From Odontesthes bonariensis (lineage: Eukaryota > Chordata > Actinopteri > Atheriniformes > Atherinopsidae), in assembly GCF_027942865.1 (NCBI RefSeq), contig NC_134510.1, forward strand, positions 5,118,001 through 5,182,000: a stretch of 64,000 nt of DNA. Reading direction: 5' to 3'. Under the pieces are notes generated by a model, which did no database searches, was not told where the DNA came from, and saw nothing but the letters and a program-made list of their open reading frames with translations. The translations under genes and the position numbers were made by a program. Of the stretch, positions 23,197 through 37,200 are shown in pieces; positions within the stretch are counted from its first letter, which is position 1; each line of letters starts with the position of its first letter.

Positions 23197-23280
23197 ATGA
23201 AGGATGAAGAGCCCGGTGCACAGATGCAGGGATGTGGAGCATGGGCGTGGGCATGCCGGGTCCAACTGCCTTCAGGCTGA
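23197..23280 (+). promoter_or_regulatory. Upstream ORF overlapping the ZDHHC3 start
   Basis: A 27-codon frame begins at an ATG 7 bases before the main ATG in another frame and ends at TGA 23278-23280. Its context is weak (T at -3), while the main ATG at 23204 has A at -3. It could reduce initiation at the main start by leaky scanning. Presence in the mRNA depends on the acceptor used (23181, 23184 or 23188), all of which would include it. Confidence 0.4.
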
Positions 23281-26200
23281 ACAACGCATCCCTATCTCCA
23301 AAGACGTCATCACTTCCTCTTCTGCCTCAGCCATGTGGTTCATCAGGGACACCTGTGGCATCGTGTGCGCTGTCATCACATGGCTGCTGGTGTTCTATGC
23401 TGAGTTTGTAGTGCTGTTTGTAATGCTGCTGCCCTCCAAGAATCTGATGTACAGCATTGTGAACGGGACTCTGTTCAACACTCTAGCCTTTCTTGCCCTT
23501 GCCTCACACCTCAGGGCCATGTGCACTGACCCTGTAAGTGAGGCTTGCTCTGTGGTGTACATCCACACAAATTTAATTTAATCCGCTTTAATTTTTATTG
23601 CCTCGCAGATATATTTACTGTCTTTAGCTATCATAAAGTTATGCCTATGTATTACATTTTGTGATTAATGACCTGCTTATGCTGCTAAAGTCCAATGATA
23701 TCTGTTTCCTGCTAGGGGGCAGTACCAAAAGGGAATGCTACTAAGGAATACATAGAAAGCCTTCAACTGAAACCAGGTCAGGTGGTCTACAAATGTCCCA
23801 AGTGCTGTAGCATCAAACCTGACCGAGCACACCACTGCAGGTAGGACAAAAAGGACATTGCTCTCTCACTGCAGTATTTGGCCTTCACAAGGTCAATGAT
23901 GCGTTTTTATGGCATGGAATGAGACTGTTTTAGCTAATTTTAACTCTGGAAAATAAATAGATTTAGCACTGGCTCCCTTCCATTTCCTATTCTGTTGTGC
24001 ATCTTTTTGTTAAAGGTGGGGTAGGGGATCTTTTTCTGGAGCATTTTTTTACATATTGCTTGAAATACTCTTCACACCCCCATTGCAACCAATTAATTAA
24101 AAGTTTTGACACAAATATGAAAAGTTTTAGTGGCCTCTAGAACGTACAATCTAGGAAAAACAGTATCCAATCATTGTGAACGGCTCACAATGATTGGATT
24201 CTGATGCGTCTATCAAACTGCAATCTGCTCCTCCCTCCCCCTCCTTCCCCCTGTGCGCGTACCCTGCTCCGTAAAAGAATTACGCGTCCAGAAGCTTGGC
24301 AGGAAGCTAAACTAGAGCCAGCTTGGCTAGCACCTAGCATTATTAAACATAAAGTTATCATATACTAAATACTAAATACTAAATACGGCAACGATCGATG
24401 CTTGCTGTCAGAACAGCGCTCGTGCACCTTTGTGCTCGTGCACGTTCATGTACTCTAGAGGCGTGGCTTCGGGGGGAAAGTGAAGAAAAGGGTTGGGACT
24501 TTTTACCTGTGTATTTTCAAAATGCAGCTTCGCTGGACTCAAAATCCAGGATCTCCTACCCTACCTTTAAGTTGGTGCAGTGCTATTTTGAACAAATTCA
24601 TTTAACTTGAATTCAGTTGTATTCATATTGGAACCTATTCACAAAAGCATTGTCAACACACATTAAAAATGGCGTCAAATTAATTGTAATTTAGTTATAA
24701 TCCATCTATGACAAATTCTTTTAATGCCAATTCATAAAAAAGTTGCCTCGTTAAAGAAACCATCAGATCACATCAAATCTTGTCTTTGATTCAGTCTCCC
24801 ATCCTGAACATGCATGAAGAAACAGTGGAGAGAAAAAAGTAATTTTAACTGGAAGAAACCTTCAGCAGAAGCAGATTCAGAAAGGAAGTCCATCTGCCTC
24901 CAACGGTTCGGGTTTAAGATGTCAGGAACAAGAACCATAACACCAGGCCAGGGATACCTGCTGAGAAAGAAGCAAGAGAAACACAAGTTTATGACAACCG
25001 TGATTACAGATAGAGAGTGATCGAGAAGTGCTTAGTACATCATGGGTGGTCCTCCGGCAGTCTAGCTTACGACAGCATAGCAAAAGGTCACCCAAGCCAG
25101 CCCTAAACATAAGATGGATGAAAAACGATAGTTTTAAGCCTAATCTTGATGCCAGAGGTTGTCTGCCCCCCGAAACCCCAAATGGGAGCTGAGAGAAACC
25201 TGATAATTGAAGGCTCTGCCTCCCATTCCACTTTTAGAAAGTTTGGGAACCACAAGTCAGTTTGAGGTCTGAGAATGAAGTGGAAGTGTTTTTAATGCAG
25301 GTACACCCATTCTTAAAGCATCACTGACTTTCTTTCCCTCTGTCAGAAGCAGCTGGGTCACCCTGAATGTGTTGGTTGTAAACCTATAATTGCTCCCCAG
25401 GATGGCCCTTGAGAGATGACATTTGGTTATCATATAGCCTGTGGTGCACCATGATTTCTTATAAACATGACTTTATGAGAAAAATAGTAAATTATTACTA
25501 GACAGCTGGCCAGAGACTGGCTGGCTGTGATTTGGCCACAAATCACACTAAAATGCCACAGGATCCCACATCTCAAAATAAAACAAAATGCTCACAGGAT
25601 CCCCACAATTTTAAAGTAAGTGCTCACAGGATCCCACTATACAAAATACAGTGCCCACAGGATCCCACAAATCTGCAACTTTAGACCGGAAAAGCTCTTG
25701 TTCAATTTCAGCAGCAGCTGATTTTTGAAGTTTTTTGCTGTAAGTCTTGCTCTCTTTACTGTGAAGAGCAACCCGGCTGAACAAAAAAGCCTCTCACAGG
25801 CAGCTGAGGCTGGAAGACCTGTGTTGAGTTTCAGAGACAGCTTCTTAATGTTTGGGAAGGAGTTCAGCAGGTCCATGCTCTCCGACACACAGGCAAGGTA
25901 CCCCTCCAATTCCCCAGAACCCTCTGACCTGCGGCACTTCATTGTGATCACTAAAGCAGGTTTTTAAAATGTGAGGCGAGCTAGCTATTCCTTCGTCTGC
26001 TTCGCTTGATCAGGGTGGAAAATAATAATATCATGAAGGCACATTGTGCTTACATGGGAAGCACAAAAAAACAATAGATAAACCATTTGGGATGTAAGAG
26101 AGAAAAACACATGCGCTAACTTACCACCACATGCTTTCGTAAGTTTGAAGTCGATGTTCTGAAAGCCGAAAGCTCCGTTTTGGCTGGCAGGCACATCTTG

Positions 26201-29200
26201 CACTGCATAATCACATTATTGCCTTTCGTGCGTTTGAAAAAGAAAAAAATTTCTAAATTTGGCCACGGGTTTTTCTGGCTTTCGTCTCCTCCAGAATGTG
26301 TATCCTCTTCGTCTTCGGACCTTTCCTCCTCCAAAGTCTCCACGTCTAGGTTGGCAACAGCCATCTTCAAAAAGCGCAGGTAGCCTACTAGATCCACCAC
26401 ACCAGATTATTTAACAATGGAAAGGGCGCGCGCAAGGCAAGGCCACGCAAATGACTTTCAGTTCCGGGACAGCTGTTTAAATTTCCGCCCGCATTTAATT
26501 TTTCACCATCAATATTTGTTTTATTCAGTAACGTGAGGGGTTTCAAATGTAGCGAAGTAAAAGTACTTGGGTCAAAATGTACTCGAGTAAAAGTAAAAAT
26601 TACACATTTCAAAAACTACTATGAAAATGACAAATTACTCATAAAAAGTACTCAATTACAGTAACGTGAGTAAATGTAATTTGTTACTTTCCACCCCTGA
26701 TCTTCACTATACGCAAATTAGTTTGTTGCAATTGCTCCTTTCTCATTATTTTCTCTAGGTAATGTCTAAGTTGAAAAAATCTATAAAAATCTTGATTGGT
26801 TAAACCAAATCGACTTTTTAGATCCTGGAATTGTCGCAGCGTGCCCCCCTCGTAGAGGTCGCTGTGTTTTATTAACCCTTTATCAGCCCACTGTTTAAAT
26901 CTGGCATCCATCCTGTTTGGTAAAAATTCTGAGTCATATCCTATCCATCTTATGATCCGGTATGGTTCTTTGGCCTTGTTTTCATTGACTACCCTGTGCC
27001 AAATCCTAATTGACATTTTTATCAATGGGTTTGTGTCTTTTAGACAAGTAACCAACCCGCTATCCCCTATAATTGCTTGTAATGGGATATTACTAGATAT
27101 TTGACATTCTGTGTCTTTATAGGAGGGGTTACAAATGTTAACCAAAATTTTTATGTGCACTGCTTGATATTAATTTTTCATGTTCGGGAGAGAGAGGCCT
27201 CCTTTGTCTTTTGCTAATTGAAGAGTCTTATAGCGAATTCTTGGCTTCTTCCCCTGCCAGCTGAATCGTGATATTAATTTGTCAAATTTTTTAAATTTCT
27301 CCTTTGGAAGTTCTACTGGTATGTTTTGGAACAGATATAATAATCTAGGTAACACATTCATTTTTATTGCTTCTGTCCTAATCCTAAAAAAGGGACTAGA
27401 TTCCATCTGGTCAGATCAGATTTCATTTTGGAAATTAGGGGGTCATAGTTCTCTGAGATAATTGTTTTCAGGTGTTTAGGAGTATTCACACTTAAATATT
27501 TAATTATCTTTGATTCCGAAATCACTTTAAATTCCTCTCTGATGGATTGGCTAGGAGAGTAATTACTTGTCAAAATTTGAGATTTGTGGGTGTTTAGTTA
27601 TAACCTGATAATAAACCGTATTCTCTCAGGGTTATGAGCAAATCTGGAAGGGATGTGGTTGGATGCCCCAAGTATATCAAAACATTATCTGCGAACAGAG
27701 AAATTTTGTGTTCTTCTTGAGACACCACGATCCCCCTTATCTTCTCATTCTGTCTTATCCACTGACTCCACTGAAAAATAGCAAATAAGAATGGGGACAC
27801 AGGACAACCCTGTCCACATCCTCTTTCTAATTCAAAATGGTTTGATAATCCTCCGTTAATCCGAATTTTAGCTGTTGGTTTATAGTATAAAGCTTGTATT
27901 GTCCTAACAAAATCATCATGGAACTGGAATCTCTCTAATATCTTAAATAAGAAAGACAATCAACAGAGTCGAAAGCCTTCTCGGTAGGGATGGGAATTGA
28001 TCAAATTTTTACGATTCCAATTCCAATTTCGATTCTGCTTAACGATTCGGTTCTTTATCGATTCCCTTATCGATTCTCATTTGGGAACAAACCGGTCGAT
28101 TAGCATCAACTTTGTTTAGTTTAGAAGTAACACGAGTCGTGACCTTACAAACCCAACAACGGTGAGGTCCACCTTGGTCTATCATGGCCTGGGTAACTTA
28201 ACTCTTCCCTGCTCTGGTGAAAGGAGAAGCTGGAGGTAGATGTGAACTGGGGGTAGTACCACCAGCGTCTGGCTCTGAGCCACTCAGAATCTGCCTCTTG
28301 TGATGGTCATCTAAATGTAATGCATGAGAAGGCATTCATTTAACGTTAACCGTTACTAACAGCAGGTTTTACAAGGAGGCAAATGACGCAAACATGATAG
28401 GCAGTGTTTGTTAGTTAGTTAGTTAGTTACCTGCAGTGTTAGCCGAGGACATGCTAACGTTGCTGCTGCTTCTGGGTTGAGATTCACCAACGTTAGTCCG
28501 GAGCGGATCGAAAACGCGACATTCATTCATAGTTATTGCATGTTGGTAGTATTTCCTCCCTTTGTTGAAATATTCACTTTGCAAGTTGCCCTGTTGTCGT
28601 CTTTTTTAGTGAAGTGTAACCAAACTTTTGAGCGTTTGTACCGCGCCATGTTTACTGTTGACTGCTGGCTGCACTGGAATCGATAAGGGAATCAATTGCA
28701 AAATTGCCAAACGATTCCAAGGAATTGAAACACGGGGAACCGGTTCTCAACAAGAACTGGTTCTCGATTCCCATCCCTACTTCTCGGCATCTAACCCTAA
28801 CAGGACAGCCTCTAAGTTATCCTTGTTTCTAAGGTTAATTACATGTAATGTCCTCCTAACATTGTCCTGTGTTTGCCTCTGTCTAATGAAACCTGTTTGG
28901 TCCGACTGTATAATGTCTGGAAGTATCATTTCGAAGCGTTTTGCTAGAATTGATGTGAAGAGTTTATAATCCTGGTTCAACAAGCTAATTGGGCGATAAT
29001 TAGAGCAGTCTGTCCGATCCTCCCTTCTTTCGGTATCACAGTTATAATCGCTTCCCTCCAAGATGGAGGAATTTCTCCTTTCTTAAGAACCCAATTAAAT
29101 GTTCTGAGCAACAATGGTGATAAAGAGTCTTAAAATAAATAAGATAAAAATATAAAACTCTTATACCATTCCGCTGTAAACCCATCAGAACCTGGAGACC

Positions 29201-32200
29201 TATTAGGTTTGAGGTAGGGCTGACGGCAAATAATCGATTGGTCGTTGGTCGACCAAAAAAATTACCAGTCGACTAAATTCCATTGGTTGATTGGTCGCAG
29301 GAAAAAAAAAAGCCGCGTCTCGTCAAAGGGCTCCCGGGACTTTTAATTTGAAGGGCTTGACAAAGGAAGACGTCAAACAAATCAAAACGGTAATTTCGTG
29401 TCACAAGGACAGAACGATCAGTTAGCGCGTAACCCGTCCTGGGGTAACATCCAAGAAGTTCGTTGCGCAGGGCACACTTTGCAGCTGTGCATCAATGCGG
29501 CTCTTAAGAAAGATCCCATTTGCCGTGTCATAGCAGCTGCCAGACGTCTTGTTGGACATTTTAAGAAAAGTGCCAAGGCTACAGCGGCTCTCACTGAAAA
29601 ACAAATACAACAGAACGTTGTTGAACACAAACTCATCCAGGATGTCTCCACGAGATGGAACTCCACTGCATGTTGGAGCGCCTTCTGGAACAGAGGTGGC
29701 CGGTCACCGCTGTACTTTCCGACCCCGTTACCACACACAGATCACGGCCGCGCTGTCATCCTCGTGCAGCAACAGGTTTATTTATTTTATTTTGGTGACG
29801 TCTTTTCACGTTTATGAGCATGGGCAGCGTGGCAGAGAGATGCATTAACATCTTGTGAAAGCAACTCAGATTAGTCGATTAATCGGAGTAAATGACGACC
29901 ACTGGTCGACCAACAAAATCCTTGGTCTTGGACAGCCCTAGTTTGAGGTAGAGATTGCCTTTTGGAGTTCTCTTATAGTCACATTGGCCAATAGGACTTT
30001 ATTCTGGTCTTCTGTAATTGTTGGGAGATTAAGGGAAGCAAGCAGAGATTCAGGTGACTTAATATCTGCTTGCATCCCTTAATCTTACTGGCCATCTGGG
30101 CATATAGGTTTTTGTAATCCATCCATCCATCCATGCATCCATTATCTTCCGCTGCTCCGGGGATCGGGTCGCGGGGGCAGCAGCTTGAGCAAAGAGACCC
30201 AGACGTCCCTGTCCCCGGCTACTTCTAGGTTTTTGTAATATTTTTCAAAACAACTGTGAATGTCTTGAAACTCATGTTTGGTGTTTGGGTCTTTAATTTT
30301 ATGTACTACCCTCTCTGCTTGTTGTTTTCTTATTTTGTATGCCAGAATTTTAGCTGATTTACTGCCTACTTCATAATATCTGTTGATGTGTTTTCTAGGG
30401 CTGGGCGAGTGAACTCGTTATTATCGCGTTAACTTGTTAATTATTTAACGCCGATAAATGTTTTATTGCGCATTAACGCAGGTTTTATTATTGTAAAAGT
30501 CTGTTGAATGCATCACATTCACACAGTTACAGCAAACACCACAAAGCATGGAGTAATAAAATAAAAATAAACTATGAGGTAACATCCCCGTTACAGGTGC
30601 TCCTCGGTCTCTGTGTGAAGCTCACGGAGCTACTTCCTGTTTTACTTGTTTCAACATAAAATCACGTATTTCAAAATAAATTAAAAAAAACCTCCTGCAT
30701 TTACAGCCAAGTTGAATTGTCTTCTCACTGTAGTACTTCCAGTCTAAAATATCACTTCAAGGCAAAACACACAACTGAAGCCAGCAAGTGATTCAAGGAA
30801 ACAGACAGTGGAGCGAGGCTTCTACATAAAATAAACTAAATTCTAAAGGCTATACACTACTTTTGAATCAATTTTGGGATTTTGCGTATAAAGGCGATTA
30901 ATTGGATTAAAAATTTTAATCGTTGCCCAGCCCTAGTTTTTTCAAATGAACAGTTATTGGGCTACTCTCACCTGCATAAAATGAACTTACTTTCATTTGT
31001 AAGTTTTGGGCCATGCTGCTCCAGCTCAAGCAGAAATGTTCATGGAAATCCACCCGGTACTTTTTTACAGAACTATTGTTTATCTGTTTAGGTGTCTGTT
31101 AGAAAAAGCAGTGAAAATGTAGTTGAAGCAAGTGTCAGCATAACCGCTGCCTTCCTGTGTTATCCGTGCCAGGGAAGCAGGATCCATTCACCGGTTCACT
31201 AAAGTACTGTTCAGTGTGTGAATATTGACTGTAAGCCTTACTTGATATAAAAAAAGATTTCTTGGAAAATGTTCTCTGAACAGATCCAGAATGAATTGCA
31301 TTTTGATATGTTCTGTCTCACTGATTTACAGTGTATGCAAAAGGTGCATACGGAAGATGGACCACCACTGTCCATGGGTCAACAACTGTGTAGGGGAGAA
31401 CAACCAAAAGTACTTTGTTCTTTTCACAGTAAGTTCACTGTAACAGTGAGTCACCTCTAATCCGTCGGGGCTGACTAAAAGCTTTCACACCGTGAGAAAC
31501 ACTGGTGTTGGGTTCCATTGTTCCACAGTGTGTCACCTTTTCTTTCTCCTTTTTTTTTAACTTAGATGTACATTGCACTCGTCTCTCTCCACGCGCTAGT
31601 CATGGTGGTCTTCCATTTTCTCTACTGCTTTGAAGATGATTGGACAAGTGAGTGTTGTTCTCTTTTCTTTCAACCTGCATGATGGGGTGACGGCCTACAT
31701 TTGAAAAGCTACTGTGCCTTTTAAATCTGTCAAATACAACTATGTGATTGAGCTGATGAAGTGCATCTACTCTGATGTAGCCAGTTGGGCAGTCATCATA
31801 ATTGGCTACCATTGCTTACAAAATGTCTCTGTTCCATCCTGTCCTCGGAGAGATTAATTGTATGGTTAAAATGAGAGAAAAACCTCTCTGTATATTTCAG
31901 ACTACACACTCCAAAGATCATACGTGCCAGTGAACAGCTCTACCAAAAACTGAATGCTTAAGGTGACCCTTCGCCCGCGGTAACAGCGGCTCACGTGTTG
32001 TTAGCACACACTCAGTCCGGATCACCAACACTGTCTTAATGATAATGAATCTATTCTCAAACGTGGCCTTAGAAACCCTGTTGATGTTCTCTTTTGGAAA
32101 CAATAAGGGAAGGTGAGCACATGTCTAATGCAGTTGTTATTAATCCATGAAATGAATAAATAAATGACAATTTGGTGGTACAATAAATGACGTTATGAGA

Positions 32201-33695
32201 CGTGCTTACCTGCCGTCCTACAGATCATCTTTCCACAGGTAACAGGAAGCACATGAGCGCTTCTTATGAACTGTGCTAAAACTGTAAAGTTTTAAAAATG
32301 TCTTCCATTTTTAAAGTCTATTTTATTTGTATGAAAAAAAAAAAAAGACCCACACTCATGTTTAGAGGTATTTTTCTATGCTCCTTGGTGTGGAGCATAG
32401 AAAAATACTGCCACTCTAAGAAGACAACTCATTTTAAGTGGTGGGGAACTTAACGGGACACGAGTGCATCTCGTTTGGATTATTTTCTTTGTATCTGAAC
32501 ACATTCTCCTTCCCATTCGAAACCTCCTGATGTACTCCCACCTTGATGTTGACAGGTAGCTGCAGCAGTAGTGTGCACTAGTTTCTTCTGTAGCAGTTCC
32601 TCATAAGAACCTCTTCTTGCCCTTTCACTTTCATGTCCCTCCACCCCCCAGAGTGCAGTTCCTTTTCTCCTCCAGCGACAGTCATTCTCCTCATACTCCT
32701 GTGCTTTGAAGGCCTCCTCTTCCTCATCTTCACCTCTGTGATGTTCGGCACCCAAGTCCACTCCATCTGTACTGATGAGACCGTAAGTGACCCATTTAGT
32801 GACCTTCTGCCCCCCTCCCCTCCTCTTTACTTGTCTCACACTACTTCCTTCCTCTCTTTGGACGTTCTCCCTACTACTTCTGCATTTGTTTTTACAAATA
32901 AACCCCTTTGACTTCTAATTCCAGCTGTAAACTGCTTACTTATGTCTCACACTCTTAAGGAAGGAAGGAAGGAATGTGCTACCTCAGCAGCTACTTTGAA
33001 TCATCCGTGTATATCTTAGGCTTCGTAGTTTTCTGTCTTCAATGGCAGAGGGTGTGATGATGCCTGCTGCAGTCTGTGAAACATGAAAAACAGAATGCGT
33101 ATCTACAGCCAAGCCGCATTTGATTCAACTTAAGCCCAAACAGCATGCCACCTCTGGTCTTTCGTACACGACAGCAACACGCGGCCGAGGTGCATCGGCC
33201 CCAGCCTGAAAGGCATTCCTTAAAAGGGATAATGTTTCACACAGTTCTACCTTTCACAGTTCTACAGTTCTACTGTTGAGTTTATTTTCTGCTGAAAAAT
33301 ACAAAAAATATTCATAGAGATGTTAGGAAGCTTATAAACAGTTATAAACATAAGTCTGTATCAATTTTGAGGAGGTCACAGAGAAAAAGCCATAAAAATG
33401 TCAAGCGAGCGTAAAGCAAAATAAGTTCTGCCCCTGGGTGCTGCCAAGATGTTACAGGCACAACCAAACCAAGGCTCACAAGTTTCTTTCCAAAAAAATG
33501 ATCATCAGTGTCTTCAGTGACGAGCTTCATTGTATTGAGAAAAAAACAAATCTAGAATTTAATGTCAGCAACACGCTAAAAATACTAAAGGTTTAGAGCT
33601 TTTTGTTACAACACGCTACATGTTACATCATTTTCCTCTTCGTGATACACAATAGATATTCTGTATCAGATAGATCCAGACTACAGGCAAGTCAG

Positions 33696-33757
<62 letters not shown>

Positions 33758-34242
33758 TGTGTGTGGAGCTGCTGTTAATTTGGATAATAAACTGGAGTGG
33801 TCTGCCAACATAGAAGCAGTGTACAGGAGGGGCCAGAGCCGTCTCTTCTTCCTGAGACGGCTCAGGTCCTTCAAATGTCTGCAGTGATATGATGTGCATG
33901 TTTTATCACACTATCACTGAGAGTGCACTGTTCTATGCTGCTGTCTGCTGGGGGAGTTGCACTACAGACAAAAACTGTAGGTGCCTGGACAAACTGGTGA
34001 AAAAGGCTGGTTCTGTTGTAGGCAGAAGGCTGGACCCTCTCAGTGCTGTGGTGGAGAAGCGGAAGAGGAGGAAATTGTATTCTCTTTTGGAGAATAATAA
34101 ACATCCTCTCCACAGCATCCTGCAGGACAGAGGAGCAGCTGCAGTGAGAGGCTGCAGGACTGAGAGCTTCAGGAGGTCCTTTGTTAAAAAGCCTTATGGC
34201 TGTGGGAACAGGGACTGCTGAGTTCTTCTCAAATTGATTGAT

Positions 34243-34283
<41 letters not shown>

Positions 34284-37200
34284 TATTATTATTATTTAGT
34301 CATTTATTATTATTAGTAGTAGTAGTATTTTTATTTGAATTGGTATCATTATTGTTGTTGCTAATATACAATCATTGTAAATATTTATAATTTTTTCGAG
34401 TTACTTGACTAATTTGAATTTCCCCCATTGGGGGATGAATAAAGTATTTTTCTATTCAATTTCTAATTGTGTGGAACGAGTCGAAAAGCCAAATGGCACC
34501 TTCCCATATTCGCAGGCCACTCGGGCCATTGCAGACGCAGGCTTTTGCACCTTTTTCTCAGAACATCCAGAAATGTCTTTTCTTACCTTTGACGCGTAGA
34601 GCCTGATGTTTAAAACGTCCACAGAGGTCCACAGTGGACAGACAAAGCCTTCGGGTTGCCTCTGTCACACCCAGTCCTGGCACCCTCACCTGTATATACT
34701 TTCATGTTTCCCCAACATCTACAGGTGTGTTGCTGGCAGCAAAGCCCAAATAAGTACAATTAAGTTTGTCACTGATGACACCGTAAATAATTTTATTTCT
34801 ACTTCAGCAAAAGTTCAGACGAATGAACACATTCCAGACGTCCATTTTGGTTGAACTTTTCTGAATATGGTCGTGTGTACTTTCAAATTAGATTTACACG
34901 TCTGTACCAGTGGAGGGACGCATCACTTTCCTGTCAAGTTCGGCCTACTCTGCCGGTCTGCTTGTGAAGCGAAATTCAGCAAACTCCTTTTTCTGCCTTT
35001 GAGCTTCTTTTTGTCTGCAACTCTAGGACAGAGGTATGGAAAAGCTTTGACCATGTCACCATGAAGACAAGGACTTTGATATTTTTAGCCATGTGTGGTG
35101 CATAGAGGGAAAGGCAACAGAACAAAAGCAGCGACGTTCCCCCTCCAAAGAGAGCACTCGCAGCCTGAAATATTTGCCTCAATGATCATTTTTCATTCAG
35201 GAAAAAATGTCAAATATTTAGAATTTGGTTTGTGATTACTCGATGAGTCACAAAAGCACACCAACTGAAGTGTGGTTGTCTTTTGTTTTCAGGGGATAGA
35301 GCAGTTGAAAAAGGAAGAGAGAAGATGGGCAAAAAAAACTAAGTGGATGAACATGAGGGCGGTATTTGGACACCCTTTCTCCTTATTGTGGTTTAGCCCC
35401 TTCTCCACCCCCGACCATGGGAAGGCTGAGACCTACCAGTATGTGGTGTGAGGGGCTCAGCACAGGGAAAGAAGCGACCAGTCAAAACCAAAGTGGAAGG
35501 CCAGACCAGCCCCACTGAGTTCAGCTATGGCAGCCCATTTGCCCCCACTGCTCGACGCGAATTAAACTGCATATCCCTCACTAGCCATGGACGGCTTTTT
35601 ATGTGTTTCTTTTGTGTTGCCAATGAAGTGCGCTATATGTTTGTGTTGCCTTTGGCGACTCGAGTTGCAGAGAAAAAGAAATGCTGTCGGTGTGTGAGTC
35701 CTGTTTGCCAACACTGTGATTATTCTGTTTTTCTGACCTTTCTTTCTGTTGTACCAGAAACCTTCTCTTTTCTTGCTCTGTGGTTCCTCTTGCTTTTCCT
35801 TAAATGGTTCAGCCAAAAAGGAAAAACATTTCATCACTTATTCTTCATGGTGTCAGGCCGTGGAGATAGTTTGTTAGTATTAGCCAGCTAATATACTTGA
35901 AGAAAAAAAGGTCATTATTAAACGGATAATATTTAGTCATAAAGTGATAAATGGCCTTCTGATTGGTGAGGAAAGTTTTCAGTAACAGGCCAGAGAAGGC
36001 AGGTGCAATCCATGCTCAGAGTGACTCTTTTAAATGGTGCCAAATGCAGCAGACCAACAAAGCCATCGGTGTGGTGGAGTTTTAGGGCTTAGATTTGATT
36101 AACCATGAATGGACTAAATATGATCAAATCAGTAGTGCAGTTTTTACATTTGATCATGATCTTGTCACCTTTTCTTCACTGATCGGGATCTCTCCCCTGT
36201 GGTCACTTTCAGTTTTTCCTCGTTTCCGGTTCAGGTTTGAAGCTAGTATGGTGCTCCGTCCGTATTGGTCAGTAACTTTTAGGTGGATGGCAGAATGGAC
36301 CAAGAAGTGCAATAAACAGTAACGTGTAATTGATCTGAGAATTAGAGGCACAGTTTTGCTGCTGCTGCTCAGGGTGAGGCACTCTTAGACAGACTCAAAG
36401 TGAAATTACAGCTACATCAGCTGCTCTCAGGATGGTAGTGGATAACTAACACAGGTAATGATCCAAGACAAATTCTGAGGCTCTTACACTGTCATGTCAT
36501 TGCTAGTATTTGTTAAAATAGTGGTCGGCAGGGGACAAGATTTGAGGTTTAAGTAGTACATATAGTGTGGATCTACCAGTCGAACTAAACGGAATCAACA
36601 GGACGTTGCTTTAAATTTCTGGCCACATCAGATTGGAAAAGCTCCAAACTGAAACTTAATTTAGCAGAAGAACTGAAAAAAAAAAAACCAACAGTCAAAG
36701 AGAAACTGATCCCTGACAGAAAAGTAAGCACATCAAAATCAAATGTAACTTTTAACTTCTGCTTTTTAGCACCTTTTCCCCCGTTTATTAGCGTAATATG
36801 TGCAGTTATTTGGAGATTTTATCACGTGACAAACTTAATCTACTGGAGTTTTGGTCTGTCACGGCTTTGATGCTGTTTATTATTTACCAAACGTTCTGTT
36901 TTCTTTAAACTTGACTTTCAGCTTGTTCCCATTTCCACTTTAATTCTTTCCTCTGTACTATTGCTTTGTTTCCCCTCAGATCATCCTTCTGATAAAACAA
37001 CATGAAAGTACAAAAAGTCTCACTGCTGTCTTTTCGTGTCTTTGAAATGAAAGTAATCGCTGCTTGTTGCCCAAATCTGGCACATTTCCCCAAATTCCCT
37101 GATTATAACATGCTCGAGACAAACAAAGCTGCTGTGAGGGGCAGAGATTTCTTATGAAACCTGTTTGTTCAAATGTTGTTGACTGCCAACATATTTTCCT

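Larger units (their letters stand above)
32783..35292. other. ZDHHC3 intron with microsatellite and LINE
   Basis: It contains a CA microsatellite and a LINE 3' part (listed separately). The remainder has no recognised coding content. Confidence 0.5.

Noticed and set aside
33692-33760. CRISPR-like or array-like repeat
   Set aside because: Plain dinucleotide microsatellite in a vertebrate genome.
33603-33899. Frames with Thr-His or Cys-Val runs
   Set aside because: Translation of the CA microsatellite.
35448-35891. 147-codon frame overlapping the stop of ZDHHC3 exon a
   Set aside because: No domain, starts within coding sequence of another frame, low-complexity hydrophobic end; read as chance in a 3' UTR.
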